Origin: CAVPCZ01 sp963779225
Lineage (GTDB): Bacteria; Bacteroidota; Ignavibacteria; UBA10030; UBA6906
DNA: 64,000 bases
NCBI GenBank assembly: GCA_963779225.1
Contig: CAVZWW010000001.1
Coordinates: 1,026,043 to 1,090,042 of the forward strand
Direction of reading: 5' to 3'
Below the pieces are notes generated by a model. It was not told where the DNA came from. It searched no databases and was given only the letters and a program-made list of their open reading frames with translations. Both the position numbers and the translations under genes were made by a program. Shown piece by piece: positions 1 to 9,839 of the stretch (positions are counted from its first letter, which is position 1; every line of letters starts with the position of its first letter).

Positions 1-72
1 CGTCAACAACGCGAACTTCTCTCCTATTCTTTCCATTGGCCGATTCAAACACTTCACCTCCGCAGGGGCTCC

Positions 73-2754
73 ATGAAAGACAGCACAAATGTGGGGGCCA
101 CACTTCTTTTCGGGGGCCTCCGTTCAACCATTCATCCGCGCGATTTTCTATTTGCATTCCTTCTTTTGCTTATCATCGACGTTCCTGCCCGGGCTCAGGA
201 CGTTCACTCCAATAGCATCATCAATATCACATTCAACACCTTCGCCCCGAAACTCATCGGCATTGACCGGGGGAGATTGCTCTGGTCAGACCTGGACCCG
301 AACACGGGCAAACGCAGCCTGGCGTACTACTCAGGAGCTGGAATAACTCTCCTCGATTCGAGTCTCAGTGAGCTGACTGCCGCCATCGGATGTGACTATG
401 TCGTCTGGCAAGCATCCGGCGAAGAGGTGAAGGCTTTTGATTTGCGGGGGTGGAGCACACTTTCGATAGGACAGTCGTACAACCCTGATTTCGCCCAGCC
501 GGTTGCGGTCGCAGGAGATCTTGCCGCATATGCCCGCCGTGGAGCCGGGCTCTCCACACAGATTGTTCTTCACCGTTTCACCTCAAGCGCGGACACACTG
601 CTTTCGGGGGGGACTTGGAATACCGCGCCCAGCATCCATCACGGACAACTGGCCTGGGTGGCAGCGGATTCTGAATCGCTGAGCGCTTCCTCCAATATTT
701 TCTTTTTCGATGGAGTGGCGACCACCAACATCTCCAAAACCACCAGCACACGAAACCGTGCCCCGATTCTCCGCGATGGGGAGATCGCCTGGCTGCAGAC
801 AGCGGGGAGTGTACAACGTGTGAAGCTGTATACCGGGGATTCGGTGCTTACCATCGCGGAATCTCCCGGAGGAACATCCGCTGTCACGGGCTATGACCTG
901 AGCGACGGGATAGCTGTCGCCTTGCTGCGAGATACCATCTCGAACAGCAGCGTCATGAAGATCTACAACACGGAAACGCGGACCATGGCAACGATTGGAG
1001 ATTCCCTTGGAGCGTACAGTGTCCATATCAGCAATGGTCTTGTGGTGTGGCAGTCAGGAACCGGCGCCGCCAAGCACCTGAAATCCTATTCCGTTCAGCT
1101 CGCTGAAACGGTCGATCTGGGAGCCGGAGAAAATCCTGTTGTCGATCATGATCTGATCGCATGGACGCTGGGAGATGCCGTGGAGCTGAGCAGACCGATC
1201 ACGTACCGACAGATGACCAGAGACGGTCAGAATGGATGGGAGCAGACAAAATTCAAGACCATCGACAGCTCACTCGTCGTGTGGGGCAACTATGCGAACT
1301 CAACAAATATGCGTCTGTTTGCGTGGAATGGGTCAACGACGACACGGCTCACGGATTCCGCGTCCTCCCAGGATTTCATCATGGTCAATGACGGTTTGGT
1401 GCTCTGGCGGAAGAATTCCGACTCGCTGTTCTCTTACGACGGAGTGCATCCTCCTGTGAAAGTCCTGGATACGGTCCAGGCAGAAAATCCCTACCTCGCA
1501 GGGGGATCGGTCGGGTTCTTTGGCCCCCGGACTACCGTGCCCGACAACGTCAAGCATCCGTGGCTCTTTGAACTGGCGACGAAGAAGCTCACGCTGCTGA
1601 GTTCGGACAGCGGGATCACCGGCAATGTGTTATGTTCTGCAAACACAGCGTGCTGGCTGAGCGGCAAAACACAGCGGCTGATGTACTATAATGGTTCCAC
1701 GACAACGACATTGAGCGACTCGGTGGCAGGATATGACTACAGCTACAGGAATGGAAAGATCGTGTGGACCGAGCAACGGGGCGGCGTGTCACAGGTGATA
1801 ATGTATGACACGAAAAGTCAGGTTAAGACACAGCTCACGTCCGGCGGATCATCGAAGCAGAACGCGATCACCGACGGCAACAACATCGTCTGGTATGACA
1901 ACACATCGCAGATCGTGACCACTGTAACCGGCGACATGTGGTGCTACGATATCGGGACGGCACGCCTTTCCTTCGTTGCACGGACGGCCTATTCTGTGTT
2001 GTTCTGGAACTGGATGAGCAACGGCAAGATCGCATGGTTGCACGACGGAAATATCGTGGTCTTTGACGGTAATGTGATCAGCCAGCTAACTTCCAACGAT
2101 GGATTCAGAGCCTTTTCAGGCCTCTATCTGGATCATGAAATGCTCGTCTGGAAGAGAGGCATCGCCCCCGCTTCCCCGCAGGGAGGAGATGTGTTCATGC
2201 AAACGCTCATACCCCATGCTGCCTTCGAGGCGACCTCGGTCTCGGGGGGCGCGCCTACTGCCGTCTCATTCGTCAACCGATCGTGGGAGGGAAGCCGGTC
2301 GTTCTTCTGGAATTTCGGGGACGGGAGCACCAGCAATGAGGTTAATCCCGTGCACACATATGTTACTCCGGGCAACTACTCGGTGAGCTTGACTGCCACC
2401 GGGCCTGGCGGTTCCGCGACGGAAAGAAAATTCCGTCTGGTGCGTGTCCGAACGGTCACCAGTGCTTCTCTGCCTGATGGGGGGATCCCTGAGAGGTTCT
2501 TCCTTAATCAAAACTATCCGAACCCTTTTAATCCTTCCACGACAATTCAGTTTGATCTTCCGGTACGGTCCTACGTTACGCTGAATGTCTACGATGTGCT
2601 GGGCCGTCTGGTTGCTACACTTGTGAATGACCAACAGGCGGCGGGTTCACACCGGGTGACGTGGAATGCCGGTGGCTTTTCATCAGGCGTGTATGTGTAC
2701 CGCCTGCAGGCAGACGGATTGGTTCAATCACGCAAACTCTTGATCATGAAATAG
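73..2754 (+). CDS. Secreted beta-propeller/PKD protein with T9SS sorting domain
   Basis: This 893-residue exported protein starts with a long n-region and a hydrophobic stretch (DFLFAFLLLLII) ending near ARAQ, which fits a signal peptide. Residues about 45-700 repeat short blocks of the type DGEIAWLQ or GLVVWQS, as in TolB-like beta-propellers. A PKD domain follows (residues about 714-795, core FWNFGDGSTS near 745). The last 80 residues are a type A type IX secretion sorting domain beginning NYPNPFNPSTTI at about 812. By family knowledge such proteins are moved across the outer membrane by the Por system and then released or anchored. It is first in a same-strand run, 13 bases ahead of the next gene. 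The start is preceded by a weak AGGGG. The ligand or substrate is unknown. Confidence 0.85.
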   Translation: MKDSTNVGATLLFGGLRSTIHPRDFLFAFLLLLIIDVPARAQDVHSNSIINITFNTFAPKLIGIDRGRLLWSDLDPNTGKRSLAYYSGAGITLLDSSLSELTAAIGCDYVVWQASGEEVKAFDLRGWSTLSIGQSYNPDFAQPVAVAGDLAAYARRGAGLSTQIVLHRFTSSADTLLSGGTWNTAPSIHHGQLAWVAADSESLSASSNIFFFDGVATTNISKTTSTRNRAPILRDGEIAWLQTAGSVQRVKLYTGDSVLTIAESPGGTSAVTGYDLSDGIAVALLRDTISNSSVMKIYNTETRTMATIGDSLGAYSVHISNGLVVWQSGTGAAKHLKSYSVQLAETVDLGAGENPVVDHDLIAWTLGDAVELSRPITYRQMTRDGQNGWEQTKFKTIDSSLVVWGNYANSTNMRLFAWNGSTTTRLTDSASSQDFIMVNDGLVLWRKNSDSLFSYDGVHPPVKVLDTVQAENPYLAGGSVGFFGPRTTVPDNVKHPWLFELATKKLTLLSSDSGITGNVLCSANTACWLSGKTQRLMYYNGSTTTTLSDSVAGYDYSYRNGKIVWTEQRGGVSQVIMYDTKSQVKTQLTSGGSSKQNAITDGNNIVWYDNTSQIVTTVTGDMWCYDIGTARLSFVARTAYSVLFWNWMSNGKIAWLHDGNIVVFDGNVISQLTSNDGFRAFSGLYLDHEMLVWKRGIAPASPQGGDVFMQTLIPHAAFEATSVSGGAPTAVSFVNRSWEGSRSFFWNFGDGSTSNEVNPVHTYVTPGNYSVSLTATGPGGSATERKFRLVRVRTVTSASLPDGGIPERFFLNQNYPNPFNPSTTIQFDLPVRSYVTLNVYDVLGRLVATLVNDQQAAGSHRVTWNAGGFSSGVYVYRLQADGLVQSRKLLIMK

Positions 2755-2767
2755 AGGAGTTTGTCTC

Positions 2768-5700
2768 ATGAAAGGTATCGAGGCATGCGCCACCACACAC
2801 TTCTTGTTGCTGAGCGTTTTCACCCTGGGATTGTCGTTTGAAGGTGCAGGGCAAACGCAACGATCTACTCCCGAATCGATCCGGGTTCCGGGAACCGCCA
2901 TTTCTGTCACAGAGAGTGGAGTTTCCCCGGATTCTCTGCCTCTTGCATTGACCGGGATGGCACGCATGGCACCCCTCCTCACGCAGGACAGGATCGCCTC
3001 GGTATTTCTTGTCACAACGACCAATGACACCGGAGACGGATCTTTGCGAAAAGCCATCAACGATGCGAATAAGAGTCCTGGACTAGACCTGATTGGATTC
3101 GACATCCCCGGCCCGGGTGTGCATACAATCATTCCTCTCTCGAAGCTTCCGAATATCACCGATCCTGTGACCATCGACGCCTCAACGCAACCAGGGTTTA
3201 TCGCGACACCCCTCATTGAAATAAACGGAAGTCTCCTCGGCCCGTATCAGCTATTCGACGTGTTCGCAGGAAATACCACCATCCGGGGGTTTGCGATCAA
3301 CCGCGTCCTGGGCGGCACAGCAATCATTCTCTGGGCCCCCGGCGGGGACGTCATCGAAGGAAACTTTATCGGCACAGATGCATCGGGAACTGTGGCGTTG
3401 GGAAACACCTATAATGGCGTAATCGTCTATTCCGACAACAACCGGATCGGGGGAAAAAATACATTCTCCCGGAACATCTTTTCCGGCAATGGGTATCCGG
3501 GGCTCGTGTTGAGCGGAACCGGGGCCTATGGGAATGTCGTCCGGGGTAACTATTTTGGCACAGACGTTTCCGGCATGGTGAAGCTGGGCAACTCACAGGA
3601 AGGGATACTCGTCATCGGCGGGGCTTCAAACGACACTATCGGGGGCACGGAATCCGGTGCCCGAAACGTGATTGCAGGGTCGGCGAGCGGCTCCGGTATC
3701 GCCATTGTCGACAGCACTGTTACGGGCATACAAGTCCTCGGCAACTATATTGGCACCGATGCATCGGGAATGAAGGCGATGGGGAGCGCGGGAAATGGAG
3801 TGTTCCTGCTCGATGCAATTGCGAACACCATTGGAGGTCGTGCCTTCGGCTCACGCAATATTATCTCCGGAAACCAATCACCAGGTGTGTTCCTGGTCGG
3901 CAAAGCGCGGAAGATCGAGGTGCTCAACAACTACATCGGCGTCGGGGAATTGGGATTCATCGCGATCCCGAATAGCAAGGGTGTGTTTGTCGACGGAGCT
4001 CCGGACAACCTCATAGAAGGGAATATCATTTCGGGCAACACTCTCAATGGAATTGAAATCCGAAACGAGGGTGCCTCAGGAAATCGCGTCAGGGGAAACA
4101 GGATCGGTCTTGCCGCTGCGTACAGGATTCCGGTGGGGAATGGGCTCCATGGGGTGCTTGTTACGAATGCATCGTCCGACACAATCGGTGGATCCGCCGT
4201 AGACGATGGTAACGCGATTGGCTTCAACGGAGGGGCCGGCATTTCCATCGCCGGAGGCCACAAGAATTTTCTTAGAAACAATTCCATATTCGGCAATAAA
4301 GCGCTCGGGATCGATCTCTTCCCTCCCGGCGTGAACCAGAACGATACACTCGATGCCGACATCGGGGCAAACAATCTGCAAAACTATCCGGTTCTGGATT
4401 CACTGAAACGCCACCCCACCGGCACGGATGTCTACGGGCATCTGATCAGCTCGCCGCTTGGGACATATGTGATTGATTTCTTCGCCGATTCGCTTGGAGA
4501 TTCTACCGGTTTTGGCGAAGGGGAGAAACCGCTCGGATCGGTTGTCACCCATGCCGGACCGTCGGGGGCAGTGACGTTCTTCGCGACGCTTCCCGGTGTG
4601 GTCTCGACACAGGAACAGTTGACTGCGACCGCAACGGACGACTCCGGCAACACTTCGGAATTTTCGATAGGAATTGGTAGGAGCTACATGATTACTGCAC
4701 CTCAGCCGAGTCAGCTCTGGGTTTCCGGTGAGATGGAAACGATACAATGGGAGAGCGCCGACACAGGGCGTGTGCGCATCGAGTTCAGCGCCGACAGCGG
4801 GAAGACGTATCGCGTCATCACACCGGATACCTCCGGAAGGGATAGAATGTATCCCTGGAAAGTTGCAAAGGCGGTTTCCACCCGATGCCGCATACGCATC
4901 ACCTCACGAGATGATCCGTCGCGTTCCGGCGAGAGCGAGTTGTTTAGGGTAAAAGGCACTCTCCTGACGCGTTACCGCGCGGACAGCACGTACGAGGCGT
5001 TCGCACCGGGTACGCATGGCTGGAGCTTTGCTAATGCCGGCGTGAACATGTGGCCGCCGGCCTGGTTCCAGAGATTCAACTACGCCACCGGCATTGACCC
5101 CTACACCGGTGTAAATTATCCCGCATCGTGGATCTCACCGGCTGATACCGCGCGATCAAGCGACTTCCCTGATTGGCCCCTCTTTGTCGAAACATTCGGC
5201 TGGCCCCAGTGTTATGTTGGCACCTTCACGCCAATTCTCTCGTACCGGCCCTTAGCCGTTGCCCGATGGAGAAAGATCAAAGGCAAGTGGGCCGGCTCAT
5301 GCTTTGGCTTTTCGGCATCGAGCGTGCTGGCTTTCGACAATGCGACCGTCTTCAGGACCGCGTACCCGTCACTCCCTCCTTTTACTACGCTGAATCAGGC
5401 CGGCATCACCGACACAACGCGGAAAATCATCAACCGTCTCTTTCTCTATCAGTTCGGTCAGGCCTTTACCGCCTACCGGGCAGGAGTCGAGGGCACATCG
5501 CCAAATGTCGTTCTCGTTGATCTGAAGAAGATGTTCCTCTCGGACGATCGGGACGACCGGTTCATCTTCTTCTTCGGTGCAACCGGCGGACATGCCGTGA
5601 CCCCGTACAAAGTGGAAACGGATTCACTGATCCCCGAAATATCGTATATCTATGTGTACGATAACAACAACCCGACAAGCAACACCATGCGTTTCTCCGT

Positions 5701-6847
5701 TGCTACCGATAACCAGCGCTGGCTCTACTCGCCGCTGGGATGGGCCAATGGCTCGGGACTGTATTTATCCGAACCCGCGAGCCATTATCTGTATCCTGCT
5801 CTCTTCAGCACTCGGCTCGACAGGCCCATTGTGAACGTTCATTCCCTTTCCAGCGCTCCCGGCCGTGTGGAAGTGTACGGCCCGCGCGGAGCATTAACAC
5901 AATTCCGCGATGGGAGCGGCCACAGGCTTGCCTACGCGGATTCAGTTCTCGCTGACAGTATTCCCGGAGCATTCCCCATTATCCCTTTGACGGGGTCTCC
6001 TCATCCCCCGATCGGATCATCTCTTCCCGCAGGCAGCTACACGCTGGACCTCAGTGGATTTGCCGATTCGCATGCCAGCACGGCCCTCTTTGCAGAATCA
6101 ACGTACTACGGTTTCTCCAGAACCGATGCCCGCCCCTCCCAACACGATCGGATCAGATTCTCGGATGGCATGACGATCAGCAACGCCGACTCCGGAGAGG
6201 AGGTCGGTTCACTCGAAGCGATCATTGCGGGAGCCGACAGGGAACAACAATTCCAGATCGATCACGTGACTCTGCAGGCCAACGATTCCTTGACATTCAC
6301 TATTATAGACCGCCAGGCCATCGACATTGCCGGTGAGGGGTCTCCGCAACACTATGACCTTGCGCTTTCGGATGTTTCGGAATTCGGAACTGTGCGTTTT
6401 GAACACGCAGGCATTGCCCTGACGGCTAATAGCCGGCAACGCATCATTCCTGTGTGGGACTCTTTGAACACTGTGCCCGTGAGGATCCTCATCGACACAG
6501 GAAACAAGGGCATCTTCCGCGATACTATGATGGTCTACAACCAGGTAACAAATGTCTCCCGGTCTTCCAACCAGGTGCCCGTTACATACTCGTTGCTCCA
6601 GAATTACCCGAATCCGTTTAACCCATCAACAACAATAGAATATGCCATTCCGGATCGCCAACCGGTACGATTAGAGATCCTCAACATCCTCGGTCAGCAC
6701 ATTGTCACTCTGGTTGATGAGATACAGTCGTCGGGTTTTCACCGGGTAACCTGGGAACCGGCAAGCGGTGTCGCAAGTGGAACATATTTCTATCGGCTGT
6801 ACAGCGGAACGTTTACGCAAACAAAATCAATGATCTTTGTGAGATGA
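2768..6847 (+). CDS. Secreted beta-helix protein with papain-like domain and T9SS sorting domain
   Basis: This 1359-residue protein has an N-terminal signal peptide and an SLR-type opening (NDTGDGSLRKAINDAN). Residues about 80-530 carry NxI/GN-rich repeats typical of right-handed parallel beta-helices. A beta-sandwich-like stretch follows (about 640-735). The region near 840-970 contains GSCFGFSASS (Cys845), GGHAVTPYKVE (His942) and YDNNNP (Asn966-968). That order and spacing of Cys, His and Asn match papain-fold peptidases, so a protease or transglutaminase-like activity is an inference. A T9SS type A domain ends the protein (NYPNPFNPSTTIEY). Its start follows AGGAG (2756-2760), and its stop overlaps the next start by 4 bases, which suggests translational coupling. 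The peptidase family assignment has not been tested by profile search. Confidence 0.82.
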   Translation: MKGIEACATTHFLLLSVFTLGLSFEGAGQTQRSTPESIRVPGTAISVTESGVSPDSLPLALTGMARMAPLLTQDRIASVFLVTTTNDTGDGSLRKAINDANKSPGLDLIGFDIPGPGVHTIIPLSKLPNITDPVTIDASTQPGFIATPLIEINGSLLGPYQLFDVFAGNTTIRGFAINRVLGGTAIILWAPGGDVIEGNFIGTDASGTVALGNTYNGVIVYSDNNRIGGKNTFSRNIFSGNGYPGLVLSGTGAYGNVVRGNYFGTDVSGMVKLGNSQEGILVIGGASNDTIGGTESGARNVIAGSASGSGIAIVDSTVTGIQVLGNYIGTDASGMKAMGSAGNGVFLLDAIANTIGGRAFGSRNIISGNQSPGVFLVGKARKIEVLNNYIGVGELGFIAIPNSKGVFVDGAPDNLIEGNIISGNTLNGIEIRNEGASGNRVRGNRIGLAAAYRIPVGNGLHGVLVTNASSDTIGGSAVDDGNAIGFNGGAGISIAGGHKNFLRNNSIFGNKALGIDLFPPGVNQNDTLDADIGANNLQNYPVLDSLKRHPTGTDVYGHLISSPLGTYVIDFFADSLGDSTGFGEGEKPLGSVVTHAGPSGAVTFFATLPGVVSTQEQLTATATDDSGNTSEFSIGIGRSYMITAPQPSQLWVSGEMETIQWESADTGRVRIEFSADSGKTYRVITPDTSGRDRMYPWKVAKAVSTRCRIRITSRDDPSRSGESELFRVKGTLLTRYRADSTYEAFAPGTHGWSFANAGVNMWPPAWFQRFNYATGIDPYTGVNYPASWISPADTARSSDFPDWPLFVETFGWPQCYVGTFTPILSYRPLAVARWRKIKGKWAGSCFGFSASSVLAFDNATVFRTAYPSLPPFTTLNQAGITDTTRKIINRLFLYQFGQAFTAYRAGVEGTSPNVVLVDLKKMFLSDDRDDRFIFFFGATGGHAVTPYKVETDSLIPEISYIYVYDNNNPTSNTMRFSVATDNQRWLYSPLGWANGSGLYLSEPASHYLYPALFSTRLDRPIVNVHSLSSAPGRVEVYGPRGALTQFRDGSGHRLAYADSVLADSIPGAFPIIPLTGSPHPPIGSSLPAGSYTLDLSGFADSHASTALFAESTYYGFSRTDARPSQHDRIRFSDGMTISNADSGEEVGSLEAIIAGADREQQFQIDHVTLQANDSLTFTIIDRQAIDIAGEGSPQHYDLALSDVSEFGTVRFEHAGIALTANSRQRIIPVWDSLNTVPVRILIDTGNKGIFRDTMMVYNQVTNVSRSSNQVPVTYSLLQNYPNPFNPSTTIEYAIPDRQPVRLEILNILGQHIVTLVDEIQSSGFHRVTWEPASGVASGTYFYRLYSGTFTQTKSMIFVR

Positions 6848-9027
6848 GCATGTGCATCGATGGGTGTTCCGGATTGTTACGAAGGCTGTTCCTGATTCTG
6901 ACGGTTTCGAATTGTGCATACTCTCAGAACGGAACCTGGGAACAGACCAACGGTCCGTTCGGGGGTACCATTCTTGCCCTCGCCGCATCCGCGCGCGGCG
7001 TGCTGCTTGCAGAAGCAGATGGGGGCGGGCCAGTCAGGATCGCCTACCTCTCCACGGATCGGGGCGACACCTGGGGCCAGATCACCTTTTCGCCGGGCAC
7101 GAAGTACGCCGGTCCGGTCTTTGCCGATCCGGGCGGAGATATCCTCGCCGTGACGATGGATGACAGTTCCCATTACGGACTCTCCCGTTCAAGCGACGCG
7201 GGGAAATCGTGGAAATTCGTCCGGACGGATTTTGGCGTGAGAGCCCTCATTCGGGATACGTCCGGTGCATTGTTCGTGGCCGCGAATCCCGGCGGCATTA
7301 TGCGTTCCATAGACGATGGGATGCACTGGACACCATACAATACCGGGCTCAGTTATGTCAACCCTGCGACGCTGGCCATTGACCAGGCCGGACGCTTGTT
7401 CGTTGGAATTGAAGGGTACAACGGCCAGGGCATGGGAGTCTACAGATCTACTGACAACGGCGCCCTGTGGACTCAAGTCTTCAACTACACCTATGCTCCT
7501 GCCCGCGCCCTCCTGGTCACGTCCGCAGGGACAATCATCCTGGGCACTACGGGAGGGGGGATCTTCCGTTCGACTGATTCCGGACTGATGTGGCGGCCTC
7601 AGAACGACGGACTGCAAAGCCTCCGTGTCTCCAGTGTCGCACAGGATTCGCTTGGGACGATCATTATCGGCACTCCTTCCGGTGCATATCGATCGACTGA
7701 CGACGGCAAGACCTGGGATCGGACAATCACTGGTCTCACAAGTTTGGATGTTCTCTCCATCGTGAGTTTTGGACCGGGGGCGTTTGTCGCCGGGACATTC
7801 GGGAGTGCCTTTCGGTCCTCCAATACAGGGAGTTCGTGGATGGAAGTCAACAGTGGGCTTCTTAGCACCCGCGTGCTCGCTCTGGCCGCGGATTTCTCCG
7901 GAACACTCTTCGCCGCCACGGAGGGGATGTCAAGAGTATCTCGGTCGTCAGACTGGGGCATTACATGGACAACGGTGATTAATGGACTTGACAGCGTTTA
8001 CGTGAGGACGCTGATCGCCGATTCCACCGGCCGCCTGTTCGCAGGAACCGGAACAGGTGTATTTCGTTCCACAGATCGCGGGAATTCATGGAGCCCGGTG
8101 AACTCCGGATTGACCAATCGTGACGTGCGCTCCTTTGCCCTGGGATCGAATGGCAGGATCTATGCAGGGACATATGCGGGGAATGATGGGATAGGCGTTT
8201 TCCGAACCAGTAACGGAGGAGTGACATGGGATGCTCTCAACACATCCTTTTCAAACGAAGCCGTCCAGGCCCTCGGGGTTGATTCAGTCGGTAATCTCTT
8301 TGCCGGCATGAGCACAGCCGGAATCCTTCGCTCGACCGATGACGGGCAGTCGTGGATTGAATTCTCGAATGATAATCTTCCGTATTCCCCTGTTCAATAT
8401 CTCATCATCGATTCAGTGGGAAGAATGTATGCGGCAATTGGCAACTTCGGTGTCTATACTTCTTTTGACGACGGCCAGCATTGGAATAACAATTCGGTAA
8501 CCGAAGCTCACGCGATCAACTGCTTCACAAGCGGACCAGGTAACGCGATCTATGGGGGCGGGATAGGAGTCTGCAGAATCCAGTTCGAACGTACCCATGG
8601 TCTCCAATTGACGAATCTCGGCCTCGACACACTTTCCGTTAATGCTCTCCAGAGCTCCAGAGATGGCTTTCTGTATGCCGGGATCTCCGGAGGGGGGGTG
8701 TGGCGATATCCGCTTTCAGACATCGTTCAGACGACGGCGGCTCCGCTCCTCTCTGGGATCCCGTTCGAGTTCATTCTTAAGCAGAATTTCCCCAACCCGT
8801 TCAACCCCTCGACGACCATCCGCTACGGCCTGCCCAACAAGACAGCTGTACAGCTGTCGGTCTTCAACTCCCTCGGGCAGAGTGTATCCACACTCGTCAA
8901 TGGGGAACAGGAGGCGGGGTATTATGAGGTCAAGTTCGACGGGAGCAAGCTCGCAAGCGGAGTATACCTGTACCGGATTCTGGCAGGATCGTTTGCAGAG
9001 ACCCGCAAATTGCTGCTCGTCCGTTGA
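6844..9027 (+). CDS. Secreted Asp-box (BNR/Ycf48-like) propeller with T9SS sorting domain
   Basis: This 727-residue protein has a signal peptide ending near AYSQ. I count twelve Asp-box-like repeats of the form (Y/F)RSTDxGxxW, including YRSTDNGALW, FRSTDSGLMW and YRSTDDGKTW, through residues about 65-560. Such repeats build sialidase/Vps10/Ycf48-type beta-propellers. The T9SS type A domain occupies about 645-727 (NFPNPFNPSTTIRY). The start codon overlaps the previous stop (ATGA), so the three cargo genes look like one transcript. No sialidase arginine triad was identified, so an adhesion or carbohydrate-binding role is only a guess. Confidence 0.83.
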   Translation: MSMCIDGCSGLLRRLFLILTVSNCAYSQNGTWEQTNGPFGGTILALAASARGVLLAEADGGGPVRIAYLSTDRGDTWGQITFSPGTKYAGPVFADPGGDILAVTMDDSSHYGLSRSSDAGKSWKFVRTDFGVRALIRDTSGALFVAANPGGIMRSIDDGMHWTPYNTGLSYVNPATLAIDQAGRLFVGIEGYNGQGMGVYRSTDNGALWTQVFNYTYAPARALLVTSAGTIILGTTGGGIFRSTDSGLMWRPQNDGLQSLRVSSVAQDSLGTIIIGTPSGAYRSTDDGKTWDRTITGLTSLDVLSIVSFGPGAFVAGTFGSAFRSSNTGSSWMEVNSGLLSTRVLALAADFSGTLFAATEGMSRVSRSSDWGITWTTVINGLDSVYVRTLIADSTGRLFAGTGTGVFRSTDRGNSWSPVNSGLTNRDVRSFALGSNGRIYAGTYAGNDGIGVFRTSNGGVTWDALNTSFSNEAVQALGVDSVGNLFAGMSTAGILRSTDDGQSWIEFSNDNLPYSPVQYLIIDSVGRMYAAIGNFGVYTSFDDGQHWNNNSVTEAHAINCFTSGPGNAIYGGGIGVCRIQFERTHGLQLTNLGLDTLSVNALQSSRDGFLYAGISGGGVWRYPLSDIVQTTAAPLLSGIPFEFILKQNFPNPFNPSTTIRYGLPNKTAVQLSVFNSLGQSVSTLVNGEQEAGYYEVKFDGSKLASGVYLYRILAGSFAETRKLLLVR

Positions 9028-9839
9028 ACTCGGGATGATATGGCAAACAACATAGGAGTCATATTCGATGAAGGCGTTCCATCCAGTTTTCTCCAAGATG
9101 TGTCCCGGATAATGAATGAATGTACACGACACAGGTTTTGTGCATTGACAAAACCAACACCGCGACCGGTGGAACGCGCTGCTCTTCTGAAATGGAGCAG
9201 TGATACACGGGGGTGTGTTTCTGTCGAGAGTTGGAACTCCAACTTCCGGATTTATGACGTGGGGAAACTCCCCGTCGCCAATCGAATTGTCATGTTCAAG
9301 CCATCGAATTGTCATGTTTGAGCAATCGATGTGTCACTTTCGGGCCTTTAATTTGACCCGTGAGCAAGATCAACGTGGATGGTATTGGATGGGCACTCGT
9401 CGGTGGTGAATTCGGCCTAAGATTTCGGGTCTTCACATTGCCTGGCTCGGAGAGCAGGAGGCGAACCATAATGTCTTGCCTTGAGCAGCACGAATCTCTT
9501 CGTCGGCGTTCAATGCGGTGTCTTTCGTTCCATCGACAGCTCCACGTCTTTCCCTCTCGTAACTCTTCATGCTGTCTAACTTTGTGGACTTTTGAGCTGC
9601 CTAGGGCGGCAATTTGCAGAAATTCTGTAGAACGATGGGGCTAATTTCTTGAGAGTGTCACCCCATTCTTGTATCATAACTCAGCGCGAACAGGTCCAAC
9701 GCTGGATGACACAAGTCACGGCAAGAACCTGGAAGGCCACCTGGATTTTTGAGTCGTTGATCCCCGTTCTTTGCGCCCCGCACGTGTTGGAAGAGACCAT
9801 GGCCTCTCTTTGCGGAGCGTACATAGAAGGATGCATCCC
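9028..9839. other. Intergenic region without a convincing gene
   Basis: No reading frame here has recognisable domains or a good start site. Its main content is the 22-bp direct repeat cluster at 9281-9346. It may be a scar of insertion-element activity between the T9SS operon and the cytochrome genes. Confidence 0.5.
9281..9346. repeat. Three tandem 22-bp repeats, IS21-like element end
   Basis: Units start at 9281, 9303 and 9325, each 22 bases apart. The first two share ATCGAATTGTCATGTT exactly; the third reads ATCGATGTGTCACTTT. Multiple roughly 20-bp direct repeats at the termini, bound by the transposase, are a known feature of IS21-family elements. No istA or istB gene is visible nearby, so this would be a solo end or remnant. 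The assignment is an inference from layout. Confidence 0.5.

Noticed and set aside
9281..9346. Possible mini-CRISPR
   Set aside because: The units are contiguous at 22 bp with no variable spacers, and no cas gene is present.
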